64,000 nt of DNA, from contig NZ_CP048788.1 of NCBI RefSeq assembly GCF_012932215.1, positions 2,418,001 through 2,482,000 on the forward strand, read 5' to 3'. The notes under the pieces are model-generated. The model had not been told where the DNA came from. It saw only the letters and a list, made by a program, of their open reading frames with translations, and did not search any database. This DNA comes from Roseobacter ponti. Lineage in GTDB: Bacteria; Pseudomonadota; Alphaproteobacteria; Rhodobacterales; Rhodobacteraceae. The position numbers and the translations under genes were made by a program. This document shows, in pieces, positions 16,656-25,910 of the stretch (positions are counted from its first letter, which is position 1; every line of letters starts with the position of its first letter).

Positions 16656-18023
16656 ATGACAAATCCCGAAGTTGCCCTGTTGATGCTGGGCCTGTTCATC
16701 GTGCTGGTGCTGCTGGGTTTCCCGATCGCCTTCACGCTGCTCGCGATGGGTGTGGCCTTTGGTTACTACGCCTACCATCAGGGCGGGCCGGTCGAGACCT
16801 TCAGCGATATTTTCAACAACAATATCTTCTATCTGCTGAACCAGAACACCTATTCGGTGATGGAGAACCCGACGCTCGTCGCCATCCCGCTGTTTCTGTT
16901 CATGGGGTACGTGGTCGAACGCGCCAATATCGTCGATAAGCTCTTCTTTTCGCTCTATATGGCCGCGCGCAATCTGCCGGGCTCTCTGGCCATTGCCGCT
17001 CTGCTGACCTGTGCGGTTTTCTCCACCGCCTCAGGCATCGTGGGCGCGGTTGTGACGCTGATGGGCCTGCTGGCCTTCCCCGCCATGGCCAATGCCAACT
17101 ACAACAAAAGTTTTGCCTCCGGTGTGATCTGTGCGGGTGGTACGCTCGGCATTCTGATCCCGCCGTCGATCATGCTGATTGTTTATTCGGCGATTGCGGA
17201 TCTCTCGCCCCTGCGGCTTTACGCGGCGGCGGTGTTCCCGGGGCTGCTGCTGGCCGGTCTCTACATCGTCTATGTGATTGTGCGCGTCTGGATCACCCCG
17301 TCGCTGGCCCCCAAGCCACAGCTTGATGATGTTCCGCCTCCGCGCGAAATCTACTGGAACCTGCTGGTGAGCTTCGTGCCGCTGACCGTGCTGATCGCGC
17401 TGGTGCTTGGCTCTATTCTCGGCGGTCTGGCGACCCCTGCGGAAGCAGCCGCGATGGGCGCCCTGGGCGGTATGGTGCTCGCTGTGCTCTACCGGTCGAT
17501 GACCTGGACGAAGCTGAAGGAAAGTGTGTTCCTCACCGCCAAAGCCACCGCGATGGTCTGCTGGCTGTTTGTCGGCTCCTGGACCTTTGCATCGGTCTTT
17601 TCCTACCTCGGCGGCCATGACATCATCGCTGACTGGGTTGGCGGAATGGATCTTGAGCCATGGGAGTTCCTCGTCCTCGCACAGATCATTATCTTCCTGC
17701 TGGGCTGGCCGCTGGAATGGTCGGAGATCCTGATCATCTTCGTGCCGATCTTTCTGCCGCTGCTAGAAGTATTCGGGGTGAACCCCTACTTCTTCGCGAT
17801 GCTCGTCGCCCTGAACCTGCAGACCTCGTTCCTGACGCCCCCTATGGCCATGTCGGCCTACTACCTGAAGGGCGTTCTCAAGAAACAGATCGAGCTCATG
17901 GAGATTTTCAAAGGCATCATGCCTTATCTGGGCATCGTGATCCTGACCATGGTGCTGATGTATCAGTTCCCCGGTATTGCTCTGTGGTTCCCTGACTTCC
18001 TCTTCGGGCCCTACATCCCGTGA
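16656..18023 (+). CDS. dctM: TRAP transporter large permease (DctM family)
   Basis: This is a 455-residue polytopic membrane protein of about twelve helices. DctM signatures include LFMGYVVERANI, GTLGILIPPSIMLIVYS and GGLATPAEAAAMGA. The stop overlaps the amidase GTG start (GTGA), so transport and amide hydrolysis are made together. This points to an amide or an amidated acid as the imported compound. Confidence 0.92.
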   Translation: MTNPEVALLMLGLFIVLVLLGFPIAFTLLAMGVAFGYYAYHQGGPVETFSDIFNNNIFYLLNQNTYSVMENPTLVAIPLFLFMGYVVERANIVDKLFFSLYMAARNLPGSLAIAALLTCAVFSTASGIVGAVVTLMGLLAFPAMANANYNKSFASGVICAGGTLGILIPPSIMLIVYSAIADLSPLRLYAAAVFPGLLLAGLYIVYVIVRVWITPSLAPKPQLDDVPPPREIYWNLLVSFVPLTVLIALVLGSILGGLATPAEAAAMGALGGMVLAVLYRSMTWTKLKESVFLTAKATAMVCWLFVGSWTFASVFSYLGGHDIIADWVGGMDLEPWEFLVLAQIIIFLLGWPLEWSEILIIFVPIFLPLLEVFGVNPYFFAMLVALNLQTSFLTPPMAMSAYYLKGVLKKQIELMEIFKGIMPYLGIVILTMVLMYQFPGIALWFPDFLFGPYIP

Positions 18024-19363
18024 AGATCAAACCACACTCTCTGAGTGCGCAGGAGGCGGCAGCTTTTATCGCCTCCGGCAGGCTGAAGTCCGTACAGCTG
18101 GTGCAGTCGTGCCTTGACCGCATCGCTGAGACGGATGATGCGATCCATGCCTGGGCACATCTTGATGCGGATGCAGCCCTCGCACAGGCTGCCGAATGCG
18201 ACCGGATCCGCCAGAAGGGTCTCGCGACCGGTCCCTTGCACGGTGTGCCGGTGGGTCTGAAAGACATCATCGACACGCGCGATATGCCCACTCAGCGGGG
18301 CACAAAGATATTTGAAGGCCGCCGGCCCGATGAAGATGCCCGCGTGGTCGAGATGCTGCGCGAAGCAGGTGCAGTTATCATGGGCAAGACGGTTACGACT
18401 GAGCTTGCCTTTGTACACGCCAATGAGACGCGCAACCCGCACAACCCTGAGCATTCGCCCGGCGGCTCGTCAAGCGGATCGGCAGCGGCCGTTGCTGCAG
18501 GACAGATCCCGCTCGCGATCGGTACTCAGACCAACGGCTCGGTGATCCGGCCTGCGTCTTTCTGCGGGACCTTCGGGTTCAAGCCGACCCGCGGGATGAT
18601 CCCGCGCACGGGCGTTCTGCAGACCTCCGTATCACTTGATCAGCTGGGCACTTTCGGGCGTACGCTGGGCGATGTGGCGCTGCTGGCAGATGTGATCTCC
18701 GGCTATGACCAGCGCGATCCTGAAAGCTTTGCACGCGCCCGGCCTGATACGGTCGCAGGTGCAGCGGCAGAGGCTCCGGTGGAGCCTGCCTTTGCCTGGT
18801 TCAACCTGCCCTTTTATGACCGCCTGTCGGAGGCCACCCGCGAGGGGCTCGAGGGGGTTATGGATATTCTCGGGGATGCGCGCGTCGAGCGCATGGATCC
18901 GGCAGATCAGCTTGGCGAGCTTGTGGCCGTGCAGGCCCGCATCCACGAATACGAAATCTGCCAGCACCTCTCAGAGACCTTTGACGCGCATTGGGACGAC
19001 CTGAGCGAGACGCTGAAACCGGTGCTGACCCGGGGCCGGCAGATATCGGTGGATGAGTACCAGGACGCCCTGGCGGTGAAAAAATCCGCACAGAGCTTCT
19101 TTGCGGACTTCTTTACGGATTATGATGCCATCATCGCCCCCGCCGCGGCGGGCGAGGCCCCGAAATTCGGGGAGGGCACAGGAGACCCGATCTTCTGTAC
19201 GCTCTGGACCCTCGCGGGTCTGCCGTCAGTGACGATGCCCATGCTGGTGGGTGACACCGGGCTGCCCATCGGCGTGCAGCTGATCGGCGCTGTAGAAAAA
19301 GATGACCGCCTGCTGCGTACCGCGCACTGGCTGCAGAAACACATCGCGGCCGAAGCCGCCTGA
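18020..19363 (+). CDS. Amidase-signature hydrolase
   Basis: This is a 447-residue amidase-signature protein with a GTG start inside the dctM stop. The Ser-cisSer-Lys triad is present: lysine in VGLKDIIDT, the Gly/Ser-rich stretch GGSSSGSAAAVAAG, and the nucleophile region TNGSVIRPA. The protein releases ammonia from a carboxamide. The neighbours are an uptake system upstream and a 2-hydroxyacid dehydrogenase downstream, next to the glyoxylate-assimilating bhc genes. That fits a pathway turning an imported amide into a C2 acid. AtzF- and GatA-like members also look like this, so the substrate is open. Confidence 0.85.
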   Translation: MKIKPHSLSAQEAAAFIASGRLKSVQLVQSCLDRIAETDDAIHAWAHLDADAALAQAAECDRIRQKGLATGPLHGVPVGLKDIIDTRDMPTQRGTKIFEGRRPDEDARVVEMLREAGAVIMGKTVTTELAFVHANETRNPHNPEHSPGGSSSGSAAAVAAGQIPLAIGTQTNGSVIRPASFCGTFGFKPTRGMIPRTGVLQTSVSLDQLGTFGRTLGDVALLADVISGYDQRDPESFARARPDTVAGAAAEAPVEPAFAWFNLPFYDRLSEATREGLEGVMDILGDARVERMDPADQLGELVAVQARIHEYEICQHLSETFDAHWDDLSETLKPVLTRGRQISVDEYQDALAVKKSAQSFFADFFTDYDAIIAPAAAGEAPKFGEGTGDPIFCTLWTLAGLPSVTMPMLVGDTGLPIGVQLIGAVEKDDRLLRTAHWLQKHIAAEAA

Positions 19364-19378
19364 CGAAAGGAAAAACCG

Positions 19379-19576
19379 ATGTCTTATGGTGTAAAACTGT
19401 TGATGGGCTTTATCGGAACCGCCCTTCTGTGCCTGTTTGTCGGGGGCCTCTCGGAGAGTATCTCATCCGGATTTGCCGGGTTCTCAGGCGGCCTGCCCTT
19501 TATGGTCATCGCGATCATCGTCTGCGGAATGGCGATCTATGACTTCTGGGACGAATGTGTGCGCAAGAAGAAGTAA
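19379..19576 (+). CDS. Small two-helix membrane protein
   Basis: A 65-residue protein with two hydrophobic helices (about 5-24 and 40-56) separated by a Gly/Ser-rich loop, ending in a basic tail (CVRKKK) that should face the cytoplasm. GAAAGG lies upstream of the ATG. It starts 15 bases after the amidase stop and ends two bases before the dehydrogenase start, so it is part of the operon. I do not recognise the family; a role as an accessory to the transporter is a guess. Confidence 0.7.
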   Translation: MSYGVKLLMGFIGTALLCLFVGGLSESISSGFAGFSGGLPFMVIAIIVCGMAIYDFWDECVRKKK

Positions 19577-19578
19577 CC

Positions 19579-20544
19579 ATGGCCGATAAACCCCGTCTCT
19601 GGATCACCCGCCGCCTGTCCGATGCCACGCTTGAACGAGCGCAACGCGACTATGACACCGTCATCAACCATGAGGACACGCCCGGCACGGCGCAGGATCT
19701 GATTGCCGCCAGTGCCGAATTCGATGCGATCATCCCCTGCCATTCCGAGCATTTCAGCGCAGAGGTTGCCGCACAGCTTGATCCGCGGCTAAAGATCATC
19801 GCCAATCATTCCGTCGGCGTCGATCACTGTGACCTGCCCGCCCTTGAGGCACGCGGCATCACGGTGACGAATACGCCTGATGTGCTGTCGGATGCCACAG
19901 CCGAGCTTGCCATGCTGCTGATGCTGGGGGCTGCGCGTAACGCAGTCGCGGGAGACCGGATCGTGCGCACCGGCGCCTGGGATTTCTGGTCGCCTTCCTT
20001 CATGGTCGGCAAGCAGGTCACGGGCGCGCGTCTCGGGATCATCGGCATGGGCCGTGTGGGCCGCGCATTTGCCGCCAAGGCGCGTGGCTTTGATATGGAC
20101 ATCCATTACTACAACCGTTCGGAGCTTTCGACGGAAGCGGCTCAGGGCGCGACCTATCACAGCACGGTCGAAAGCCTGCTGGGCGTTGCGGACTTTCTGT
20201 CGCTGCACTGCCCTGCCACGCCTGAGACCACCGGACTGATGAATGCAGAGCGCTTTGCCCTGCTGCCGGACGGGGCGGTGATGGTAAACTCCGCCCGCGG
20301 CGCGCTGGTGGATGAGGCGGCACTGACAGCAGCGCTCGACAGCGGCAAGCTGGCAGCGGCCGGGCTCGACTGTTTTCAGACAGAGCCAGGCGGCAACCCG
20401 GCCTTGGCGAAGTATGACAACATCTTCATGCTGCCCCACATCGGCAGCGCCACGACCCGCACGCGCGATGCGATGGGCTTCCGGGCGCTCGACAATCTGG
20501 ACGCTTTTTTTGCAGGAAAGACGCCGGGCGACAAACTGGTCTGA
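19579..20544 (+). CDS. D-2-hydroxyacid dehydrogenase, glyoxylate/hydroxypyruvate reductase type
   Basis: The start is the ATG at 19579, two bases after the previous stop, giving 321 residues. NAD(P) binding is seen as GMGRVG (156-161). The catalytic residues are Arg240 (NSARG), Glu269 (FQTEP) and His287 (LPHIGS), which are all in place. The region NHSVGVDHCD is typical of glyoxylate and hydroxypyruvate reductases. It may reduce glyoxylate to glycolate, or run in the other direction, as a branch of the bhc pathway. It ends the operon, followed by a strong terminator. Confidence 0.85.
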   Translation: MADKPRLWITRRLSDATLERAQRDYDTVINHEDTPGTAQDLIAASAEFDAIIPCHSEHFSAEVAAQLDPRLKIIANHSVGVDHCDLPALEARGITVTNTPDVLSDATAELAMLLMLGAARNAVAGDRIVRTGAWDFWSPSFMVGKQVTGARLGIIGMGRVGRAFAAKARGFDMDIHYYNRSELSTEAAQGATYHSTVESLLGVADFLSLHCPATPETTGLMNAERFALLPDGAVMVNSARGALVDEAALTAALDSGKLAAAGLDCFQTEPGGNPALAKYDNIFMLPHIGSATTRTRDAMGFRALDNLDAFFAGKTPGDKLV

Positions 20545-20564
20545 CGGCCCCTCCCCCGGAATTT

Positions 20565-20598
20565 AAAACGGCGCCCCGATAAGGCGCCGTTTTTTTTT
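20565..20598. terminator. Bidirectional rho-independent terminator
   Basis: AAAACGGCGCC and GGCGCCGTTTT form an eleven-base stem, followed by a long T run on the plus strand and a TTTT tract on the minus strand. It ends both the plus-strand bhc-associated operon and the minus-strand formate dehydrogenase operon, which converge here. Confidence 0.9.
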
Positions 20599-20615
20599 CA
20601 GACGGGTCGTGCGGC

Positions 20616-20747
20616 TCAGCTGTCGTCGAGACGCACAGCCCCGCCGGTGCCCCGCTCCTGCGCGGAAAAGCCGATCTCATCAAGGATCAGGTCTGCGGCC
20701 ACTGCAATCACCGCAAGCGAGACAAAGGCCAGAAGCATCACTTTCAT
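20616..20747 (-). CDS. Small (43-residue) membrane protein at the end of the formate dehydrogenase operon
   Basis: The ATG at 20747 overlaps the stop of the cytochrome b subunit gene (ATGA). The frame ends at 20616, just before the shared terminator. The peptide starts MKVMLLAFVSLAVIAVAADL, one hydrophobic helix, then a polar tail (DEIGFSAQERGTGG...). The overlap with the subunit gene and the fit between it and the terminator argue that it is a real gene. It may be a small subunit or assembly factor of the enzyme complex, like the single-helix peptides of respiratory oxidases. Confidence 0.6.
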   Translation of the reverse strand: MKVMLLAFVSLAVIAVAADLILDEIGFSAQERGTGGAVRLDDS

Positions 20748-21931
20748 GCGGTGCCCGCCTTTTTGATCTTCGACTGTTCAACTTCTTCTACCCAGAGGCT
20801 GTGGTGCTCGCGCGCCCATTGCAGCTCAACATCGCCGGAGCCCATCGCGTCATAGGCGCCTTCCATACCGACCGACCCGATGTAGATATGCGCAAGGATG
20901 ATGCCCATCAGCACAAAGCTGACGATGGCGTGCCAGAGCTGCGAAAGCTGCATCTCTTCATGCGGCGCCAGATCCGTGCGCAGTTCGGCAAAGCCGAGCA
21001 TCTGCGGCAGACCCAGCGCATTCACCTTCTCAAAGGTGGCCGCAAACATCGGAAGCTCAAACGGAAAAAGCAGCGCCAGACCGGAGGCGGAAATCGATGC
21101 GCCCAGCACGATCACCGACCAGAAAATCAGCTTCTGTCCTGCGTTGAACTTTTTGGCCGGCGGGTGACCGCCGCCAAAAATGCCGCCGCCTTTGAGCAGC
21201 CATTTGACGTCCGTGCGGTCGGGCAGGTTGTGAACAACCCAGAGCACAAAGACGAGCACAAGGGCGACCATAAAGGCCCATGAGACGTTGTTATGTATCC
21301 ATTTGCAGGCCACCGCGACCGTGGCAAAAGCCTCGTGACCGAATGTCGGGATCAGCACCTTGCGCCCGGCAAGCGTGATAATCCCCGTGATCCCCAGCAG
21401 GATGAAAGACCCGGCCAGAAGCCAGTGTGAAAACCGCTCAAATGCTTTGAACCGCACGATGGTCGTGCCGGTCTTTTCACCATCGATGCGGATCCGGCCA
21501 CGGATCAGATAGAATATCGCCAGCAGCACGAGCGTCACACCGAGAAACCCGGTGCCGTATTTCAGCAGCGGTCCCTCGCGGAACAGGAGCCAGCGCATGC
21601 CGCCGTCCTGGATCAGCACCGAGGCTGCCGGACCGCGCACCTGGGTGGTGATGTCCGCCTGGTCAAAGCGCAGGGCCCGCCAGAGATCAGGGTCAGAGGC
21701 CCCGCCCCGCGTGCCGAGCTGGTCGGTGGACATCTGCCCAGCCGCAGGATCACCGGTGTTGCCACTTCGGAAGCTGTTGTCGACCTTGAGGCCCTGCTGG
21801 CGGGCCATGATGTCTTCGAGGGTCTGCGCGCCACCGGTTTTTGACCGGTCCGGTGCAGGCGCTGCCTCCTGGGCTGCCGCACTCAGAGCGCAGAAGCAGG
21901 AAAGAAGGAGCGCGAAGATGATACGAAACAT
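20744..21931 (-). CDS. fdhC: Formate dehydrogenase gamma subunit (cytochrome b)
   Basis: This is a 395-residue membrane protein: a signal peptide (about 1-21), a periplasmic stretch up to about 115, then the FdnI-like four-helix cytochrome b556 domain. Histidines in FERFSHWLLAG, ACKWIHNN and the late LWHAIVSFVL helix are candidate heme ligands. It takes electrons from the iron-sulfur subunit to the quinone pool. The N-terminal extension before the helices is longer than in the E. coli protein and is typical of the FdoI-type proteins of alphaproteobacteria. Three genes in order encode the alpha, beta and gamma subunits. Confidence 0.88.
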   Translation of the reverse strand: MFRIIFALLLSCFCALSAAAQEAAPAPDRSKTGGAQTLEDIMARQQGLKVDNSFRSGNTGDPAAGQMSTDQLGTRGGASDPDLWRALRFDQADITTQVRGPAASVLIQDGGMRWLLFREGPLLKYGTGFLGVTLVLLAIFYLIRGRIRIDGEKTGTTIVRFKAFERFSHWLLAGSFILLGITGIITLAGRKVLIPTFGHEAFATVAVACKWIHNNVSWAFMVALVLVFVLWVVHNLPDRTDVKWLLKGGGIFGGGHPPAKKFNAGQKLIFWSVIVLGASISASGLALLFPFELPMFAATFEKVNALGLPQMLGFAELRTDLAPHEEMQLSQLWHAIVSFVLMGIILAHIYIGSVGMEGAYDAMGSGDVELQWAREHHSLWVEEVEQSKIKKAGTA

Positions 21932-22013
21932 GCGTATATCCTGTTTATGTAATAACGGGGCGGCACATAAGCGCCGCCCCTGATCAGGTCATGACTGTCG
22001 GGAAGCTGAAAAA

Positions 22014-22610
22014 TCAGCCGCCTTTCTGATCGTAGGCAGTGCCCCAGCCCCAGGCGCCCGAGCCGAAGCCACGGGCAACCACACGCTCGCGGTAGATGTT
22101 GGCGACAACGTCACCATCACCGGCCAGCAGCGCTTTGGTGGCGCACATTTCCGCACAGATGGGCAGTTTGCCTTCTGCGATCCGGTTACGGCCGTATTTG
22201 GAGAATTCCGCTGTGGAATTGTTCTCCTCCGGGCCTCCGGCACAGAAAGTGCACTTGTCCATCTTGCCCCGGCTGCCGAAGTTCCCCGCCTGGGGGAACT
22301 GAGGCGCACCGAAGGGGCATGCGTAAAAGCAGTACCCGCACCCGATGCAGAGGTCTTTGGAGTGCAGCACGACACCTTCTTCGTTCTGGTAGAAGCAATC
22401 CACCGGGCAGACGGCCATACAGGGCGCGTCTGAACAGTGCATGCAGGCGACCGAGATCGACCGCTCACCTGGTTTGCCGTCATTGATCGTGACAACTTTC
22501 CGGCGGTTGATCCCCCAGGGCACCTCGTGCTCGTTTTTACAGGCTGTGACGCAGGCGTTGCATTCAATGCAGCGTTCAGCATCTACGAGAAATTTTGCTC
22601 TTGCGGCCAT
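22014..22610 (-). CDS. fdhB: Formate dehydrogenase beta subunit (four 4Fe-4S)
   Basis: This is a 198-residue ferredoxin-like subunit. The cysteine sets CIECNACVTACKNEH, CMHCSDAPCMAVCP, CIGCGYCFYACPFG and the later CTFCAGG/CAEMCATKAL give four 4Fe-4S sites. GGGAGG lies upstream of the ATG. No C-terminal membrane helix is present, unlike FdnH of E. coli, so attachment depends on the gamma subunit. It passes electrons from the catalytic subunit to heme b. Confidence 0.92.
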   Translation of the reverse strand: MAARAKFLVDAERCIECNACVTACKNEHEVPWGINRRKVVTINDGKPGERSISVACMHCSDAPCMAVCPVDCFYQNEEGVVLHSKDLCIGCGYCFYACPFGAPQFPQAGNFGSRGKMDKCTFCAGGPEENNSTAEFSKYGRNRIAEGKLPICAEMCATKALLAGDGDVVANIYRERVVARGFGSGAWGWGTAYDQKGG

Positions 22611-22624
22611 TGATATAACCTCCC

Positions 22625-25591
22625 TTATGCTGCCCAGATTTTGCAGAGAGTGGCTTTGGTCTCCTGCATCTGGGTCACACTGTCATAGCCATAGGTCTGT
22701 GCGGTGTTGGTGGATTCACCAAGCACGTAAGGATCGGCACCGTCGGGGTATTTGTCCCGAAGGTCCACGCCCTCCATGTGACCACCGAAGTGGAACGGCA
22801 TGAAGGCCACGCCGCTTTCGACCCGTTCGGTGACCATGGCCATCACTTTGACCTTGCCGCCTTCGGGGCCTTCCACCCAGACCTGCTCGCCGTCACGGAT
22901 ACCAAGGTTGTTGGCATCGCGCGGGTTCACTTCGACGAACATGTCCTGCTGCAGCTCAGCAAGCCACGGGTTGGACCGTGTCTCATCTCCGCCGCCTTCA
23001 TATTCGACCAGTCGCCCGGAGGTCAGAATGATCGGATAATCAGCCGAGAAGTCCTTGTCCTGAATGGACTTGTACATCGTCGGCACACGCCAGAACTTCT
23101 TGTCTTCGTAAGTCGGATAGTCTGCCACGAGATCGCGCCGGTTGGTATAGAGCGGCTCGCGGTGAACCGGTACCGGATCGGGGAAGGTCCAGACGACCGC
23201 GCGGGCTTTGGCGTTCCCGAAGGGCGCACAGCCATGCTTGATCGCAACGCGCTGGATACCGCCCGAAAGGTCGGTTTTCCAGTTCACGCCACCCACCTTG
23301 GCGGAATAATCCGACGGCAGTTCACCCTGCTGGGATGTCTCGCCCACCTCTTCCGCACCGGGGCGGCTGGAGGAGAAACCTGAGACATATTCGATCATGC
23401 TGCGCTCGTAGGGCGTCAGATCTCCGTCCCAGCCCAGATCGATCAGCATCTGCATGGTAAACTCAGGGTAGCCGTCCTGGATTTCCGAACCGGGGTTGGA
23501 GACCCCTTCCGCCAGCAGATTGTCACCGTCCCGCTCAACGCCGAAACGCGCACGGAACGTCAGACCGCCATCCGCCACCGGCAGTGACATGTCGTAAAGG
23601 TTTGCCGTGCCGGGGTGGTTCATCTCGGGCGTGCCCCATGCAGGCCAGGGCATACCGTAGTAATCCCCGTCAGCCGGACCACCGTTCGCCCGCAGTGTCG
23701 TGCGGTCAAAGGTGTGCTGGTTCTCCATGTGCATGCGCAGACGCTCAGGCGACTGACCGGTATAACCGATGGTCCACATGCCGCGGTTGAACTCGCGGGT
23801 GATGTCTTCGATCAGCGGCTCCTCACCGTTCACTTCGATATTGCGGAAGATCTGGTCTGCAAAACCGAACTTGGTCGCGAACTTATGCATGATCGTGTGA
23901 TCGGGCAGCGATTCAAAGAGCGGCTCGACGACTTTTTCACGCCACTGGAGCGACCGGTTCGACGCGGTCACAGACCCGTAGGTCTCGAACTGCGTACAGG
24001 CCGGCAGCAGATAGACACCGTCTTCACGGTCCTGCATGACGGCAGAGACGGTCGGATAGGGATCAACTACGACAAGCATGTCGAGCTTTTCCATCGCCGT
24101 TTTCATCTCTTTCATCCGGGTCTGCGAGTTCGGCGCATGCCCCCAGAGCACCATCGCCCGGGTGTTGTCGGGCTGATCGAGGTTCTCTTTGTCCTCAAGC
24201 ACACCGTCGATCCAGCGGCTGACCGGAATACCGGTGAGGTTCATCATCTTGGAGTCGCCGAATGACTCGTCCGAGAAACGCCCCTTGAGCCAGTCGAGAT
24301 CTTCTTCCCAGACGCGTGCCCAGTGAGCCCATGAGCCCTCAGAAAGGCCATAATAGCCCGGCAGCGTGTCTGCGAGAACGCCGAGGTCCGTGGCACCCTG
24401 AACGTTGTCGTGGCCGCGGAAGATGTTGGTGCCGCCACCGGCGGTTCCCATGTTGCCCAGAGCAAGCTGCAGCACACAGTAGGCACGCGTGTTGTTGTTG
24501 CCGTTGGTGTGCTGTGTGCCGCCCATGCACCAGATGACGGTGCCGGGACGGTTGTTGGCCAGGGTGCGGGCCACGCGCTTGAGCTGGCTGCCGGGCGCGC
24601 CGGTGACGCGCTCAACCTCTTCGGGGTTCCAGCGGGCGACCTCTTCCTTGATCTGGTCCATGCCCCAGACACGGGTCCGGATGAACTCTTTGTCCTCCCA
24701 GCCGTTCTCGAAGATGTGCCACAGGATACCCCAGACGAGAGCGACATCAGAGCCCGGACGGAAACGGACATATTCATCCGCGTGCGCCGCGGTGCGCGTG
24801 AAGCGCGGGTCGCAGACGATAAAGGGCGCGTTGTTCTGCTCTTTGGCTTTGAGCATGTGCAGCAGCGACACCGGATGCGCTTCTGCAGGATTGCCACCGA
24901 TGAGGAACATCGCCTTGGAATTGTGGATGTCGTTGTAGCTGTTGGTCATGGCGCCGTAGCCCCATGTGTTTGCCACACCGGCAACCGTAGTGGAGTGACA
25001 GATCCGCGCCTGGTGGTCGACGTTATTGGTCCCCCAGTAAGCGGCGAATTTGCGGAAGAGATAGGCCTGTTCGTTGTTATGCTTGGCCGAGCCGAGCCAG
25101 TAGACCGAATCCGGTCCGCTCTCTTCGCGGATTTTCATCATGCCGTCGCCGATCTCGTTGATCGCCTCGTCCCAGCTGATGCGTTTCCACTCTCCGCCTT
25201 CTTTCTTCATCGGATACTTCAGACGACGCTCACCGTGGGCATGCTCGCGGACGGCCGCACCCTTGGCGCAGTGCGCACCGAGATTGAACGGGCTGTCCCA
25301 GCCGGGCTCCTGCCCTGTCCAGACGCCGTTTGAAACCTCTGCGATGACGCTGCAGCCGACCGAGCAGTGCGTACAGACGGATTTGACCGTCTCGACAGCA
25401 CCGTTAACGGCCGATTGCGCCGAGGCCTGCGTGACCGATCCGCCGGTTGCGGAGATCGCCGCGAGGCCACCGATTGCGAGACCCGAGCCGCGCAGAAAGG
25501 CGCGACGGTCTACTGATTTTGTGGCCACTTCCGTGAGGATATTGGTGCGTCCTGCACGCTGGCCGACCGAACTGGTCTTTTTCCTGAGCAT
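22625..25591 (-). CDS. fdhA: Formate dehydrogenase catalytic alpha subunit (Mo/W-bis-MGD)
   Basis: This is a 988-residue Tat-exported enzyme (DRRAFLRGSG near residue 29). One 4Fe-4S cluster is held by Cys73, Cys76, Cys80 and Cys108. The metal ligand is Cys198 in QARICHS, flanked by the catalytic histidine, so no selenocysteine is used. Later MGD-binding stretches (WCMGGTQHTNG, LWGHAPNSQ, VEGPEGGKV) are present. GAGGAGG lies upstream of the ATG. It oxidises formate to CO2 in the periplasm. The nearby tungstate transporter suggests that tungsten may be the metal, although either metal is possible. Confidence 0.95.
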   Translation of the reverse strand: MLRKKTSSVGQRAGRTNILTEVATKSVDRRAFLRGSGLAIGGLAAISATGGSVTQASAQSAVNGAVETVKSVCTHCSVGCSVIAEVSNGVWTGQEPGWDSPFNLGAHCAKGAAVREHAHGERRLKYPMKKEGGEWKRISWDEAINEIGDGMMKIREESGPDSVYWLGSAKHNNEQAYLFRKFAAYWGTNNVDHQARICHSTTVAGVANTWGYGAMTNSYNDIHNSKAMFLIGGNPAEAHPVSLLHMLKAKEQNNAPFIVCDPRFTRTAAHADEYVRFRPGSDVALVWGILWHIFENGWEDKEFIRTRVWGMDQIKEEVARWNPEEVERVTGAPGSQLKRVARTLANNRPGTVIWCMGGTQHTNGNNNTRAYCVLQLALGNMGTAGGGTNIFRGHDNVQGATDLGVLADTLPGYYGLSEGSWAHWARVWEEDLDWLKGRFSDESFGDSKMMNLTGIPVSRWIDGVLEDKENLDQPDNTRAMVLWGHAPNSQTRMKEMKTAMEKLDMLVVVDPYPTVSAVMQDREDGVYLLPACTQFETYGSVTASNRSLQWREKVVEPLFESLPDHTIMHKFATKFGFADQIFRNIEVNGEEPLIEDITREFNRGMWTIGYTGQSPERLRMHMENQHTFDRTTLRANGGPADGDYYGMPWPAWGTPEMNHPGTANLYDMSLPVADGGLTFRARFGVERDGDNLLAEGVSNPGSEIQDGYPEFTMQMLIDLGWDGDLTPYERSMIEYVSGFSSSRPGAEEVGETSQQGELPSDYSAKVGGVNWKTDLSGGIQRVAIKHGCAPFGNAKARAVVWTFPDPVPVHREPLYTNRRDLVADYPTYEDKKFWRVPTMYKSIQDKDFSADYPIILTSGRLVEYEGGGDETRSNPWLAELQQDMFVEVNPRDANNLGIRDGEQVWVEGPEGGKVKVMAMVTERVESGVAFMPFHFGGHMEGVDLRDKYPDGADPYVLGESTNTAQTYGYDSVTQMQETKATLCKIWAA

Positions 25592-25662
25592 ATTTTCCTC
25601 CTCTGCCGTGCAGGACGCCCGGGTCCTGCGCAGTCGTTAATGCCCCCGCGGGGCGGGGTATT

Positions 25663-25854
25663 CTAGAAACGGGTGCTGTCGAGATAGGCGCGGGTGTGCG
25701 CCGTATCCTGCATGCGATCAGATGTGGGGTCCGCGGGAGCGGCCTCAGCCGCCGTTCCGCCTGCTGCAACTACAGCCACTGCCGCGGGTGCCGCCGTGCC
25801 TGCCAGTTTGAGAAAATCGCGGCGATTGGTGTCGCCCTCTGGTTTCTTTGTCAT
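25663..25854 (-). CDS. Formate dehydrogenase Tat-targeted small helper protein
   Basis: A 63-residue peptide with a clear Tat signal (NRRDFLKLAGTAA) and only about 25 residues after it. It matches the formate dehydrogenase region TAT target family (FdhX type). It probably helps present or export the catalytic subunit. It sits between the chaperone and catalytic subunit genes. Confidence 0.85.
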   Translation of the reverse strand: MTKKPEGDTNRRDFLKLAGTAAPAAVAVVAAGGTAAEAAPADPTSDRMQDTAHTRAYLDSTRF

Positions 25855-25910
25855 CTCTCTAGTCTCCCTTCAGTCTGTGGTTGGGCGGCGTCCCGCCCGG
25901 TCTGCGCAGA

